A DNA stretch of 41,753 bases from a virus (IMGVR_UViG_3300009314_000027:1-41753), one strand, 5' to 3'; numbered from the stretch's first letter, positions 8,139 to 16,441 are shown. Numbers and translations are program-made. Notes: generated by a model not told the origin, from the letters alone.

Positions 8139-8576
8139 TTAAGTAGACTCGTCATACACAACAAGATCAAAAGGTAAGAGTCTATCATGGTATTGAGTAT
8201 CTAATGTATCTACTAACCACGAAATACCTTCATAATTTATAAGATATATATGAGCAGGTGACATAAGAGCAAAGCGTTTCACACGTTCACTGGCTCCTAC
8301 TGCGGCGTCACCATGAATTAAATTGAATCTTAAATATTGAGTATGTTTCCAAGCCTGTGCTTCTTGTCTCCAAGTGTTAAAAACAGCTTTTTTAGGGGCT
8401 ATCACTAAAGCTGCTTTAATCCATTTACGTTTTAATAACTGGTCTATTATAGTTAGTGCGATGATAGTTTTCCCGAGTCCTGTACCTAAAAAAAGAGCTG
8501 CATATTTAAGATTAATGGCTTCAATTATAGCTCTCTTTTCATACTTATGTAGGTCATCCAATGTCAAAATCTTCAT
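8139..8576 (-). CDS. SNF2-type helicase, N-terminal part of a split gene
   Basis: A 145-aa product starting MKILTLDDLHKYEKRAI. It holds Walker A GTGLGKT at about residues 30-36, LVIAPKKAVFNTWRQEA (motif Ia), and ends with the DExx box LVVYDEST immediately before TAA. ATG 8576 is preferred because AAGGAG lies about 10 nt upstream; longer in-frame starts fall inside the preceding gene. The stop truncates lobe 1 just after motif II, and motif III lies in the following frame-matched ORF. The pair is either a real two-subunit helicase, a readthrough product or a broken gene. DNA unwinding or translocation during replication or recombination is the family role. Confidence 0.8.
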   Translation of the reverse strand: MKILTLDDLHKYEKRAIIEAINLKYAALFLGTGLGKTIIALTIIDQLLKRKWIKAALVIAPKKAVFNTWRQEAQAWKHTQYLRFNLIHGDAAVGASERVKRFALMSPAHIYLINYEGISWLVDTLDTQYHDRLLPFDLVVYDEST

Positions 8577-8823
8577 CCTGATCTGTCTCCTTAAAATATG
8601 AAGTAGGAACTCCAGCTCCACCATGAACCATTTCAACGGCTAACGCTGGACTAATCTCTTCTGCGTATAGAACATAATGTTCTCGGTTCATTGCTATCCG
8701 TGCATATAATGTCCATCGAGCAGGAGATACGTCAGTAATGACAACTCCAAAACCTTCAGCCATTATTTGTTCTAATAAAAAATCTGACTCGACAAACTTA
8801 TATGAGATAAACCATTTAGTCAT
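8554..8823 (-). CDS. Small hypothetical protein with acidic DEDFDIG tail
   Basis: An 89-aa protein, MTKWFISYKFVESDFLL to DQDEDFDIG. ATG 8823 has GGGGAG about 9 nt upstream and overlaps the end of the VRR-NUC gene; its own end overlaps the helicase start. The fold looks mixed alpha/beta; no family is recognised. The C-terminus EDFDIG resembles the EDFDFM tail of the phage ssDNA-binding protein, and the two are nearly identical at the DNA level over GAAGATTTTGAC. This could be a shared protein-docking tail. Confidence 0.7.
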   Translation of the reverse strand: MTKWFISYKFVESDFLLEQIMAEGFGVVITDVSPARWTLYARIAMNREHYVLYAEEISPALAVEMVHGGAGVPTSYFKETDQDEDFDIG

Positions 8824-9127
8824 CACACATTACTCCCCTTATTTTATTTAATGCTTTTCTAACTCCAGTCTTACTATCAACTACAAATACCCATTGGTCT
8901 AATTCTGCCAGTCTGTTTAACTCTCGCTCTTGGGCCTTAGTTGGTGATTCTCCAGGTGCTTTACACTCTACAAAGAACACAAGACCTGGAAGAACGCATA
9001 GTCTATCAGGTACATTACGTCTACCTGGAGAAGTAAACTTATATGCGTGACCACCCATTGATTCTACTTCATCACATAGATATGTTTCAATATCTCTTTC
9101 ACTCTGTCTCTTTTGTGTTCTTTTCAC
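8816..9127 (-). CDS. VRR-NUC domain nuclease
   Basis: A 103-aa protein made almost entirely of the VRR-NUC fold: SPGRRNVPDRL with D41, FFVECKAPGE with E54 and K56, and the downstream Q in SPTKAQERE (Q66). These are the PD-(D/E)xK catalytic positions of this family, which acts on branched or flapped DNA and is common in phage replication clusters. The start is GTG at 9127, overlapping the TGA of the upstream gene (GTGA), with AAGGAGG nearby. The length is standard for phage stand-alone VRR-NUC proteins. Confidence 0.88.
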   Translation of the reverse strand: MKRTQKRQSERDIETYLCDEVESMGGHAYKFTSPGRRNVPDRLCVLPGLVFFVECKAPGESPTKAQERELNRLAELDQWVFVVDSKTGVRKALNKIRGVMCDD

Positions 9128-9366
9128 AATAAATCCTCCTTCTTTAATGCATTCAATCGATTAAATCGACCGATAGTTCTTGCCAAAAGTCGTCTGCTTT
9201 TCGGTCGTTCATCTACTAAGTACTTCATTAACTTCAACACTTTGACTTTATCGAATTGTGAAATCTTACTACAGAAATATCCCCAATCGCTGCATATTTG
9301 TACAAATTCTTGATGTTCTAACTTAGATACATGAGCCATTGAGAGTATTTCTTTAAATCCTTTCAT
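9124..9366 (-). CDS. Small hypothetical early protein
   Basis: An 80-aa, mostly helical, basic protein (MKGFKEILSMAHVSKLEH to ALKKEDLL) with RPKSRRLLARTIGRFNRL near the C-terminus. AAAGGAGG lies about 7 nt before the ATG. It overlaps the VRR-NUC gene by 4 nt. No family is recognised; the basic helical C-terminal half could bind nucleic acid, which is a guess from composition. Confidence 0.7.
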   Translation of the reverse strand: MKGFKEILSMAHVSKLEHQEFVQICSDWGYFCSKISQFDKVKVLKLMKYLVDERPKSRRLLARTIGRFNRLNALKKEDLL

Positions 9367-9552
9367 TCAATCACCTCCTTTTTTCTCTTTTATTATCATC
9401 GGGAGTTTTTTACGGGGTTCAATAGGTGCTACAGTCTCCCCGTTTCCCACATAACTCTCGGTTTCTCCGTCAGGATATATTATGACATATTCTACTCCTT
9501 TAACATTATAGTCTAAGTAAGTTCCCGGCCCTCTTAATATCTTAGCTGACAT
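9367..9552 (-). CDS. Small hypothetical early protein
   Basis: A 61-aa protein, MSAKILRGPGTYLDYN to IKEKKGGD. AAGGAA lies upstream of ATG 9552. The stop precedes the next gene's start by a few bases, and its 3' end encodes the next ribosome site. A beta-rich core (VEYVIIYPDGETESYVGNGE) with a basic tail is visible; function is unknown. Confidence 0.68.
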   Translation of the reverse strand: MSAKILRGPGTYLDYNVKGVEYVIIYPDGETESYVGNGETVAPIEPRKKLPMIIKEKKGGD

Positions 9553-9556
9553 CTGA

Positions 9557-9712
9557 TTACTTCCTTATTTGTTGTATATCTGTATTAATGTTTCTAAGTA
9601 CTTCAATAAGTTGTTTGAGAGTAGTTACTATATCATCAACTCCTCCTTCAATAGTCATATCTATCTTTCGTACCCTATCTTCAATTAATTCGATTTGTTC
9701 TTCTAAACTCAT
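9557..9712 (-). CDS. Small coiled-coil protein
   Basis: A 51-aa ORF, MSLEEQIELIEDRVRKIDM to INTDIQQIRK, predicted as one or two amphipathic helices. It has an excellent ribosome site, AAAGGAGG, 7 nt before ATG 9712. It sits in the regular chain of small genes after the DNA polymerase. It is probably real because of the ribosome site and packing; function is unknown. Confidence 0.65.
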   Translation of the reverse strand: MSLEEQIELIEDRVRKIDMTIEGGVDDIVTTLKQLIEVLRNINTDIQQIRK

Positions 9713-9726
9713 GTCATCACCTCCTT

Positions 9727-10023
9727 TCAGACTGCCACCAGTGGCGATCTGGAAAGTTTAATTAGATCTGAAAGTTCACCGTCAATCCAAGTATCAACGG
9801 TGTTATGATCTAACGAGTTAGGTTTTAATTCAATGCTAAGCATAAGCTCACCATGAAATAGTATTTTACGGACTGGTACATCTCTATAATTTATAACTTG
9901 AAGATCTTTAATTGGATATCGGAAAACATAAACTGCTAATTCCAATCCTTGTTCTATCATATCATCAAGATGACAAATTAACATTCGTTGTGCAGTCATT
10001 ACATCTTCAATAGTTTCTAACAT
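9727..10023 (-). CDS. Small hypothetical protein ending in a palindrome-encoded tail
   Basis: A 98-aa protein starting MLETIEDVMTAQRML. ATG 10023 is chosen because AAAGGA lies 7 nt upstream; longer in-frame starts overlap the polymerase gene. The last residues SPLVAV and the bases just before the TGA are the palindrome at 9730-9749, read in the alternative PLVA frame. The repeat therefore forms the C-terminus of the protein. No family is recognised. Confidence 0.7.
   Translation of the reverse strand: MLETIEDVMTAQRMLICHLDDMIEQGLELAVYVFRYPIKDLQVINYRDVPVRKILFHGELMLSIELKPNSLDHNTVDTWIDGELSDLIKLSRSPLVAV
9730..9749. repeat. Dispersed 20-bp palindrome, copy 5 (forms a C-terminus)
   Basis: GACTGCCACCAGTGGCGATC. 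It abuts the TGA stop at 9727-9729 and is followed on the coding strand by TGAAAGGAGG of the next gene. Confidence 0.87.
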
Positions 10024-10024
10024 A

Positions 10025-12025
10025 TCAATCCTTTCTATATCTCTGAGCTTCATATCCTTCTGCTTTAATTGGGATATCCTTAGCCCAAGGTTGAAGTGTA
10101 CACATGAAATATGCCATGCTCTGCCAATTCATACAAGAAGATTCAGGAACCTCTGCAATACCTTCGTCGTGAACGGAACCTATTATTGTATAGCCAGCCT
10201 GTTCTGCGCAAAGCAGGCCGTACATCAATATGTCTCTCGCCATTGCTTGAACAATATTTTCTACCAGTAATCCTGGGTGGGTGCCAACCCTGAGAAATGT
10301 GTTGTTCTTTACTCCCATATAGGAGAGTTTTGAGGTCATTGGAACATTGTTTCCATTCACTTGGATGGACCATTCGGCGTTCACCAAAGCCTGTGGATAG
10401 GACAAACGCCGACCTGAAGGCAAGAGAATGAATAAGTATCCTCCGGCTGACCGGAATTCCAAGCGAGTAGAGCCTGTTAATAGTATTTGAGGATCTTTTG
10501 AAATAACAGCTTCATAAGCCTTTACGAATACATCGCTCCATAGATCACACACCTTTTTATATTTATTACGATAGAAATTCACATCTCTTTGTGCTTCTTT
10601 CTTATCTAATATAATACCATAGTCACCAGCCACACGCATAAGAGCATTTGGTCCACCTCCATAACCAAGACCTAAGACACAAGGTTTTGCATAAGTTCTT
10701 TGATCTTTAGTTACATTGTCATATTTAATACCGAATCGAGCAGCAGCATAAGTTTTATATTGATCAAGTCCCTGTTTAAATTCTTCTGTTGTTACTGTAT
10801 CATTAGCGCACCAATGAAGTATGACATTTTCTATACTCTTATAATCTACAATTAATAGTTTATAACTTGGACTTGCTTTAATTACTGGACGTATTAATTT
10901 TTTAGCTGTATTAGTTATATTTGGAAATTTCAGGCGTATATGTTCTATACGTCTGGAGTTAAAAAGTTCAATTATATATTCTGGATTATCATGTTTTGCT
11001 CTTGGTAGATTATGTATCTGTACTCCACGACCTGCATTTCTGCCTGTGTGCGCACCAAAATATACTGCATTACCTCTTACTCTATCATCTTTTTGACAAC
11101 CTTCAGCGATTCTATCAAATTTTGCTGTACTACTAAGAGCAAGTTCTTTACGTAATTCTAATACTTCTATGCAATTAGTAGGTATTTCTCTGTCTGGTCC
11201 TAACCATTTATCAACAGTCTCTTTTTTAAGATTTAAAATATTACAACCATTTTCATTAAGCCATTCCTTTATCTTAGCAGTCTGTTTACCTGTTTGAATT
11301 TTTTGATTTGTAATACTTTGAAGTTTATTTTCTTGTGTTATTTTATTTTGTCGAAGCATATAAATAATAGAATTAACTGCTTCAATATCAACTGGCATAC
11401 CTCTCCAATTTTGCATAACTACATGTTGCCAGATATATTGTTCTAATGGTAACAGTTCTTCCATAGGTAAACGTTTGATTGCCTTACGCATAATCTCCAC
11501 ATCATTCATACAGTATTCATATAATTCTTTGAAGTCTTTTGGATTTTTAGAAGGGTTAGGTTTACCAGAAGGATTGAATGCAGTTCTTTTTTGAGGAGTG
11601 CAGCATTTATTTATAAGCCGAGTAGATCCGGCAGTTTTTCCATAAGGAAGACCAACAGCTTTGACAAATTTATCTAATTTTAAAGGGTATCCAAAAGTTC
11701 CTGCGAGTGCCATACAATCAACGAATTTATTAAGAGGTATATTATTGGGTAGTTGTGGGGTATTCTCTATTGTCTGCCATTCAAATTCTGCATTATGCGC
11801 ATAAATTTTTATATCAGGATCTGCAATTGCATCAAACAGTGCGCCTGGACCTCTACGAGAATATCCATCAGTAGTAGCAATCCATAAATTTACTGGACTA
11901 TCATCAAAAGCATAGGCTGCGCACCATACTTTAAATGAAGAATGATCTGTGTATTTATACAATCCTACTTTCTTAATATCCAGATCGCAGTAAGTTTCGA
12001 AGTCAAGCCATAGTTTAGTTGTCAT
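10025..12025 (-). CDS. Family A DNA polymerase with 3'-5' exonuclease domain
   Basis: A 666-aa replicative polymerase. The exonuclease domain begins LWLDFETY (D8, E10) with YAHNAEFEW (Exo II) near residue 95 and YCMNDVEIM (Exo III). The polymerase domain shows LLIVDYKSIEN (motif A) near residue 392, RTYAKPCVLGLGYGGG (motif B) and SVHDEGIAEV (motif C) near residue 618. The length matches phage Pol I-like enzymes without a 5' nuclease. ATG 12025 overlaps the TGA of the preceding small gene (ATGA). It works with the ssDNA-binding protein and PrimPol-helicase of the same arm. Confidence 0.94.
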   Translation of the reverse strand: MTTKLWLDFETYCDLDIKKVGLYKYTDHSSFKVWCAAYAFDDSPVNLWIATTDGYSRRGPGALFDAIADPDIKIYAHNAEFEWQTIENTPQLPNNIPLNKFVDCMALAGTFGYPLKLDKFVKAVGLPYGKTAGSTRLINKCCTPQKRTAFNPSGKPNPSKNPKDFKELYEYCMNDVEIMRKAIKRLPMEELLPLEQYIWQHVVMQNWRGMPVDIEAVNSIIYMLRQNKITQENKLQSITNQKIQTGKQTAKIKEWLNENGCNILNLKKETVDKWLGPDREIPTNCIEVLELRKELALSSTAKFDRIAEGCQKDDRVRGNAVYFGAHTGRNAGRGVQIHNLPRAKHDNPEYIIELFNSRRIEHIRLKFPNITNTAKKLIRPVIKASPSYKLLIVDYKSIENVILHWCANDTVTTEEFKQGLDQYKTYAAARFGIKYDNVTKDQRTYAKPCVLGLGYGGGPNALMRVAGDYGIILDKKEAQRDVNFYRNKYKKVCDLWSDVFVKAYEAVISKDPQILLTGSTRLEFRSAGGYLFILLPSGRRLSYPQALVNAEWSIQVNGNNVPMTSKLSYMGVKNNTFLRVGTHPGLLVENIVQAMARDILMYGLLCAEQAGYTIIGSVHDEGIAEVPESSCMNWQSMAYFMCTLQPWAKDIPIKAEGYEAQRYRKD

Positions 12026-12198
12026 TTCTTAATCACCTCTTCTAAATAGTACTCCATTATCATTTTAGCTTCATCGAATGTATTTGCCCGTGTCATAAAC
12101 ATATCTGCTACCGCAGGATTTTCTGACATTTTTTCCGCACTTTCAATTTTATGATCCAGAGCCTTCTTTAAATTTTCATATGCTTCATGTAAATCCAT
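12022..12198 (-). CDS. Small acidic helical protein upstream of the DNA polymerase
   Basis: A 58-aa ORF, MDLHEAYENLKKALDHK to EYYLEEVIKK, preceded by TTAAGGAGGATAAA. It ends in an ATGA overlap with the polymerase start, so it probably couples translation of the polymerase. It is predicted to be wholly alpha-helical. Family and function are unknown. Confidence 0.72.
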   Translation of the reverse strand: MDLHEAYENLKKALDHKIESAEKMSENPAVADMFMTRANTFDEAKMIMEYYLEEVIKK

Positions 12199-12212
12199 TT
12201 TATCCTCCTTAA

Positions 12213-12232
12213 GATTGCCACTGGTAGCAGTC
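12213..12232. repeat. Dispersed 20-bp palindrome, copy 6
   Basis: GATTGCCACTGGTAGCAGTC in the junction after the ssDNA-binding protein gene. On the coding strand it directly precedes the TTAAGGAGG of the 58-aa gene. Confidence 0.87.
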
Positions 12233-12233
12233 T

Positions 12234-12250
12234 CCTGCTACCAGTGGCTC
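12234..12250. repeat. Partial palindrome copy next to copy 6
   Basis: CCTGCTACCAGTGGCTC matches the centre and one arm of the repeat (TGCTACCAGTGGC) and lies 2 nt from copy 6 in opposite orientation. The outer bases have decayed. This is the only place where two copies are adjacent. Confidence 0.6.
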
Positions 12251-12316
12251 CGATGATGATTATGATCTTGTGTTGGCCAGTCTCACAACACGATTCATAT
12301 ACTTCATAAGCACTTC

Positions 12317-13168
12317 TTACATGAAGTCAAAATCTTCTGTTGGATCAGGCTCACCAGCGTCTTTACCAGCATCCTCTTCACCTGTGAAAATAGATGCCGC
12401 TTCACCAGCAAAGTCCCCAAAAGCATCAGATGCTTCTCGGGTAGTGGTTCCTGCGCCAAGATTAACGTCGTCTTTGACTTTCATGAGTGCTGCTATACTG
12501 GTACTGATACCTTTGTTACCAGCCTTGTCGTAATACCAGAACTCCAGCATAACACGATACCATGCTCCAGAGTAGATATCATCTGGTGTTAATTCCTCTG
12601 GATTAACAGGTTTACCCATCGGTCCGATCACGTAGGGCTGCCTGAACTGATTGTTTGTGTTCATGAAGTAGTGACCGACCAATTGATCAGCGTTTGAGAT
12701 TTTAGCAGTATCTTCTGCTTTATCTCCATCCCTTATAGGGAATGAACGTAGTATGGATATCTGCTTTGCAATCTCTTGAGCTTTACCTTCCCCAAATTTA
12801 TCTATCAGCACTTTACCATACAAGGGATTAAGTGCTTTGATCCATGCTGCAACAATAGGATCAGTTTTAGGGAACAGACATTGCATACCCCAGGCCAATT
12901 TTTCACTGTCCGGTAACTGTCGAGGTTCAAGAATATTGACATAAGAACCCCTACAAACCGGCGTAACACATTTCTTTTTATCCATATCAATTGTAAATCC
13001 TTCTGGCATAATAAAATCCTCCTTATGTGCTCTAATAAAATTAATGGTTTGTTGATCTTTATATTCGGCGAAAGTAGGTTCAAACATAGGCATTGCCGTT
13101 AAGCTATCACCTGTCTTCAATGCTTGCTGAAGTAAGTAATCAATATGTTCATCTGCCATTTCGCCCAT
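12317..13168 (-). CDS. ssDNA-binding protein, DUF2815-like
   Basis: A 283-aa protein. The segment DDIYSGAWYRVMLEFWYYDKAGNKGISTSIAALMKVKDDVNLG matches the core of DUF2815, a phage single-strand DNA-binding family functionally comparable to T7 gp2.5. The C-terminus is acidic and ends in an aromatic tip, PDPTEDFDFM, as expected for a partner-docking tail. ATG 13168 has TTTGGAG upstream; an in-frame TTG four codons earlier is part of that ribosome site. It lies between nuclease and polymerase genes. The EDFDFM tail recurs inside two late proteins. Confidence 0.82.
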   Translation of the reverse strand: MGEMADEHIDYLLQQALKTGDSLTAMPMFEPTFAEYKDQQTINFIRAHKEDFIMPEGFTIDMDKKKCVTPVCRGSYVNILEPRQLPDSEKLAWGMQCLFPKTDPIVAAWIKALNPLYGKVLIDKFGEGKAQEIAKQISILRSFPIRDGDKAEDTAKISNADQLVGHYFMNTNNQFRQPYVIGPMGKPVNPEELTPDDIYSGAWYRVMLEFWYYDKAGNKGISTSIAALMKVKDDVNLGAGTTTREASDAFGDFAGEAASIFTGEEDAGKDAGEPDPTEDFDFM

Positions 13169-13195
13169 GATAATCTCCAAAGTTGATAGTTTGTT

Positions 13196-13399
13196 TTAAA
13201 TTTTATCCTCATCCAATTTATGATCTCCACACCAATCAGATAAGAATACTACAGGATAACCACTCATAGTGGGACAGCGGCGTCTGCATCGACCGACTTT
13301 GATGATCGCTGCTTTACCACTTTTGTCAACGAACCACATACAAGTAGCACAAGACATCCCTTCACTTCTGTGTTCCCAATTATCTTCTTTTTCAGGCAT
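13196..13399 (-). CDS. Small zinc-binding-type protein
   Basis: A 67-aa protein with CATCMWF, GRCRRRCP and DWCGDHK: five or six cysteines plus a histidine spaced like a zinc ribbon or small zinc knuckle. AAGGAGG lies about 6 nt before the ATG. It is placed between the Cas4-like nuclease and the ssDNA-binding protein. Phages often carry such small zinc proteins at this position, but the role is unknown. Confidence 0.75.
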   Translation of the reverse strand: MPEKEDNWEHRSEGMSCATCMWFVDKSGKAAIIKVGRCRRRCPTMSGYPVVFLSDWCGDHKLDEDKI

Positions 13400-13563
13400 A
13401 ATTGCCTCCTTCAGTGGGTGAGAGTCATTCCCCTTTTCAACAGACAGGTTGAACGTCCACTCTCGTCGGCAGTTAAAGGTTAAAAGAAACCTGAGTCAGT
13501 TTCTCCTGAATCCCGAAACATTTCCGAAAGGGTCTTTTTGCATAGTGAGGACTCTGAATTATA

Positions 13564-15231
13564 CTACTCTGTGATTTTAAAAGTACCATCCGAGTACAGC
13601 TCATAACCATACCCATCTCGTTCGTGAAGATAACGAATGTGCATTTTGACACTATTAACTCCACAACCAAGTGCTTTAGCCACTTCTTCTAACGATACAC
13701 CTCCTTTCCCCATTGTTAATACTTGATGACGTTTAGTGGATTTTTTTGGCGGCAAGATTTTGTCTGATAGTGTTGCGGATTGAATAATGATTCGATCTTC
13801 AGATTCTGTCTCTCTGGTCTTGACTGTTGCTGCTTCTTCAGAGGAAGAAAAATCACCAAACATGTTTGATGCTTCTTCTATGTCTATTGCACTGGTTCCT
13901 CCGAAGAGTTCATCAACTGCATCAAGTTTATCTTCTGGATCTGGATCAGGTCGTGGATCATCTTCCATGTCAGCCATAGACAATTTTTGCATAAGAGTTA
14001 ATGGTTTCAATCCATCCTCAAACTCTTCTGGATTGCCACTGGTAGCAGTCTCAACAATAACAGTCGTTTCCACAAACTCTTCGAACTGTTTCTCTACACT
14101 AACCTCCATTGCTGGTCGTTTATCTGTTTCATCAACCAGTGTCGGAGCACCAAGTGGAGTAGTAATGTAGTTTGCCAGTCCTACACCTTCAGATTTCTTC
14201 TTACCCATTTCCTTCTCTACTTTCGCGGGAGACAGAAGCTTCTCTTCATAAGGTTCAACTTGATGCTGTTTAAGAAAAGCAGCAATTTGAGAGTCGGAAA
14301 CTTTCCATTTTCGATTTGCTCTGCCACGAACTAACTTAAGACCTGGGATTTCTGTACCTTTGATAGCTTCCTCCAGTAACCGAGCATCAATGTTATTCAT
14401 CCAGTCTCGAATAAACCCAAAGGCTTTACGGAGGTTCGCCATACCTATTAAATCCATAAGAGGATCGGGAGCAGGTGGTGGTGGAGTCTCCACTTCCGTA
14501 TAGGGCTTGAATGCTTGTTCTGTTTCACGGATAGCGAACTCCGCTTGAACGGTACATACACCAGCCGCAGGACACCAACGACATTGAGTCTCTCCAGGTA
14601 CGCATTTAACTGCTCCATTTTTCACAGCTTCCATTGTTGGTCTAAGAACTTTCATATACCACTTTATCAGTTCCTCCCGAGTATACTCGACTGGACGAAT
14701 AGGATTGACTGTTCGTGGTTGAATGATTAAGGTTTTGACTTTTTGAGGAGCAATGCTATACTCCATTTGAAGCCACTTCATTGCTCCAATAGCATAAACT
14801 TTCATTTGCGGAGTATCACCTTCAACTATAACACCTTTACCAAACTTAGCGTCTGCTATGAGCAGCCACTCATCATTCCACATCATGGCATCCAGCATAC
14901 CCCAACAATCCTCTGTTATTTCGACCGTGTGTTCAATTTTACCACCTTTGACTCCAAGCTCCTTGGTCTGACCTCTGACCTCATCAATATACATTTGAAT
15001 TGCTTCAATAAGTTCAGACTCCATATAAACTCCATCGATAGTTTCACCTGAGAAGTCATCGGCTGTTAGATTCTCTTTGAGACATCTTGCTGAGACTTCA
15101 TGGCATACAGTACCTTCGTGGGCATATACAGAAGTGGTTTCTTCGATACCTTCGGAGAGAGCCAGACTGCCTGGACAGGCAAGCCAGCGAGGAGATGCAG
15201 ATGGTGCAAAATACGCATGTTTTCCTGGCAT
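13564..15231 (-). CDS. DUF2800/Cas4-like nuclease fused to a C-terminal helix-turn-helix
   Basis: A 555-aa protein. Residues 1-270 fit the DUF2800 (RecB/Cas4-type PD-(D/E)xK) family: WLACPGS with C19, HEGTVCHEV, D114, LLIADAKFGKG with D127 and K129, QMKVYA, and a C-terminal cysteine set CVPGETQCRWCPAAGVC that with C19 could hold an iron-sulphur cluster. A proline-rich linker and a second helical part follow. The palindrome at 14031 is read as ETATSGNPEE near residue 396, leading to an acidic stretch and a final helix-turn-helix, VSLEEVAKALGCGVNSVKMHIRYL. Typical family members are shorter, so the HTH tail looks like a fusion. The ATG follows AAAGGAG. Confidence 0.8.
   Translation of the reverse strand: MPGKHAYFAPSASPRWLACPGSLALSEGIEETTSVYAHEGTVCHEVSARCLKENLTADDFSGETIDGVYMESELIEAIQMYIDEVRGQTKELGVKGGKIEHTVEITEDCWGMLDAMMWNDEWLLIADAKFGKGVIVEGDTPQMKVYAIGAMKWLQMEYSIAPQKVKTLIIQPRTVNPIRPVEYTREELIKWYMKVLRPTMEAVKNGAVKCVPGETQCRWCPAAGVCTVQAEFAIRETEQAFKPYTEVETPPPPAPDPLMDLIGMANLRKAFGFIRDWMNNIDARLLEEAIKGTEIPGLKLVRGRANRKWKVSDSQIAAFLKQHQVEPYEEKLLSPAKVEKEMGKKKSEGVGLANYITTPLGAPTLVDETDKRPAMEVSVEKQFEEFVETTVIVETATSGNPEEFEDGLKPLTLMQKLSMADMEDDPRPDPDPEDKLDAVDELFGGTSAIDIEEASNMFGDFSSSEEAATVKTRETESEDRIIIQSATLSDKILPPKKSTKRHQVLTMGKGGVSLEEVAKALGCGVNSVKMHIRYLHERDGYGYELYSDGTFKITE
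14031..14050. repeat. Dispersed 20-bp palindrome, copy 7 (in coding sequence)
   Basis: GATTGCCACTGGTAGCAGTC on plus. On the minus strand it is read as TATSGN in the linker between the nuclease part and the acidic/HTH tail. Its flanks (GAGACTGC...AATCCAGAAG) match those of the copy at 34499. Confidence 0.88.
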
Positions 15232-15263
15232 ATTTATCTCCTTTATCAGTGTAGTAAGAAGCA

Positions 15264-15283
15264 GACTGCCACCAGTGGCAGTC
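15264..15283. repeat. Dispersed 20-bp palindrome, copy 8
   Basis: GACTGCCACCAGTGGCAGTC between parB-like and nuclease genes. Complementarity extends outward to AAGCAGACTGCC / GGCAGTCTGCTT, so the RNA stem could reach about 14 bp. No T-run follows on the coding strand. Confidence 0.9.
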
Positions 15284-15309
15284 TGCTTGAGGGATAACCA
15301 ATGAGAAAA

Positions 15310-16422
15310 TTAGGCAGTAGCTTCTTCACTAACAGGTGTTTCACCTTCACCTTCAGTACCTTCGATAAACATGTCTGCAACTTCCGGCTCCTTGTCCAGT
15401 TCTTCTTGAACCAGCTCCATTGCAGCTTCGATCTGATCGATATGATCCTCTTTAAGATTCACACGTTCTTTGCGAATTAATTCGATCACTCGATCAACGG
15501 CAACCAGGACTTTCTCATGGGGTTCCTTGGGCGAAGGTTTCAAAGCATCCGCTTGCTCTTTGGCTGCCTTAAGTTTGGCTTTCTTTTTCTCAACCACTTC
15601 ATTGATGGCTGAAATCGGGTCCGGACCTTCACCTTTTCCTTTGGAGATTTTGATGGCATCCTCTACTTCAGCACGGGTAAGACTGCTTTTCAGGATTTTA
15701 TCCTGGACCTTACGCTGAACATCTTCGGGAAACATTTCCATCACCTTACTTTGACCTTTGCCGGACTCTGTTTTGGTGACGAGTTTTTGGAACCGATTGG
15801 CTAGCGTTACATTGGGTAATTGCTGCGCCAGCTTGAATGTCGCTTCATCATTCTCGATGACTTGCAACGCATCATGGATGGTCTGTCTTGACCAGCAATC
15901 GCCCAGGAATGAAGCAATGACACTGGCACCAACTCCATGATTTTTCATACGGGTAAAACTCCGGTCATCAACCTTCAATGCGCCTTGATCTCCGACGTTC
16001 TTGAGGAACTGTTCCTTGTCTTTCGACGCCGCCAGCAGATTCGTCAAATGGGCCTGGAGTTGAATTACCGTCATGCAGAGATTCTGAGGATTTTCTCCCC
16101 AATCATCTGCATTTTCATTCGCAAAGATCTTCAACATGCGCTCATCGGTCAGTTGTGTTTCCGGGCGCACATTGATTTTGATCTCAGTGAATTCGGTCAT
16201 TCCTTCAGCCAGCAATTGTCGAAGGGCCTCAATTCTGTGATGCCCATATGCCAGCTGAATCCGGCCATCCTTAGTTTTTCTTGCCAGGAGATTTTCCCAG
16301 AAAGATGTGTCCGCAATTTTCTCCTTCAAGCTCTCAATTTTCGGCTGATCGAAAACATAGCTTTCAGGATTACGGAACGGGTTGGATTCGATCTCTATCA
16401 ACTTAGCTGTAATAAAAGGCAT
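15310..16422 (-). CDS. ParB-like nuclease-domain protein
   Basis: A 370-aa protein. The N-terminal ParB/sulfiredoxin-type domain shows IESNPFRNPESY and the diagnostic LAYGHHRIEALRQL (GHHR box) at about residues 55-70. A helical, possibly HTH-bearing middle follows, with SRQTIHDALQVIENDEATF near residue 180-198, and then a Lys/Glu-rich coiled C-terminus. GGAGG lies 7 nt before ATG 16422. No ParA partner is present, so plasmid-style partition is doubtful; phage ParB-like proteins may act as DNA-binding or nicking proteins. By eye the gene is GC-richer than its neighbours. A 60-bp piece (15827-15886) recurs inverted at 17576-17635. Confidence 0.85.
   Translation of the reverse strand: MPFITAKLIEIESNPFRNPESYVFDQPKIESLKEKIADTSFWENLLARKTKDGRIQLAYGHHRIEALRQLLAEGMTEFTEIKINVRPETQLTDERMLKIFANENADDWGENPQNLCMTVIQLQAHLTNLLAASKDKEQFLKNVGDQGALKVDDRSFTRMKNHGVGASVIASFLGDCWSRQTIHDALQVIENDEATFKLAQQLPNVTLANRFQKLVTKTESGKGQSKVMEMFPEDVQRKVQDKILKSSLTRAEVEDAIKISKGKGEGPDPISAINEVVEKKKAKLKAAKEQADALKPSPKEPHEKVLVAVDRVIELIRKERVNLKEDHIDQIEAAMELVQEELDKEPEVADMFIEGTEGEGETPVSEEATA
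15827..15886. repeat. 60-bp inverted duplication, parB copy
   Basis: The reverse complement of 15827-15886 matches 17576-17635 at 59 of 60 positions (the difference is at 17602). Here the sequence encodes part of the TIHDALQVIENDEATFKL segment of the ParB-like protein in its natural frame, so this is the likely source copy. Confidence 0.92.
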
Positions 16423-16441
16423 ATAATGCCTCCTTTCTTGG

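Noticed and set aside
15310-16422. A plasmid-type ParAB partition system implying a phage-plasmid
   Set aside because: No ParA ATPase, plasmid replication initiator or integrase is seen, so the ParB-like gene alone does not support stable maintenance.
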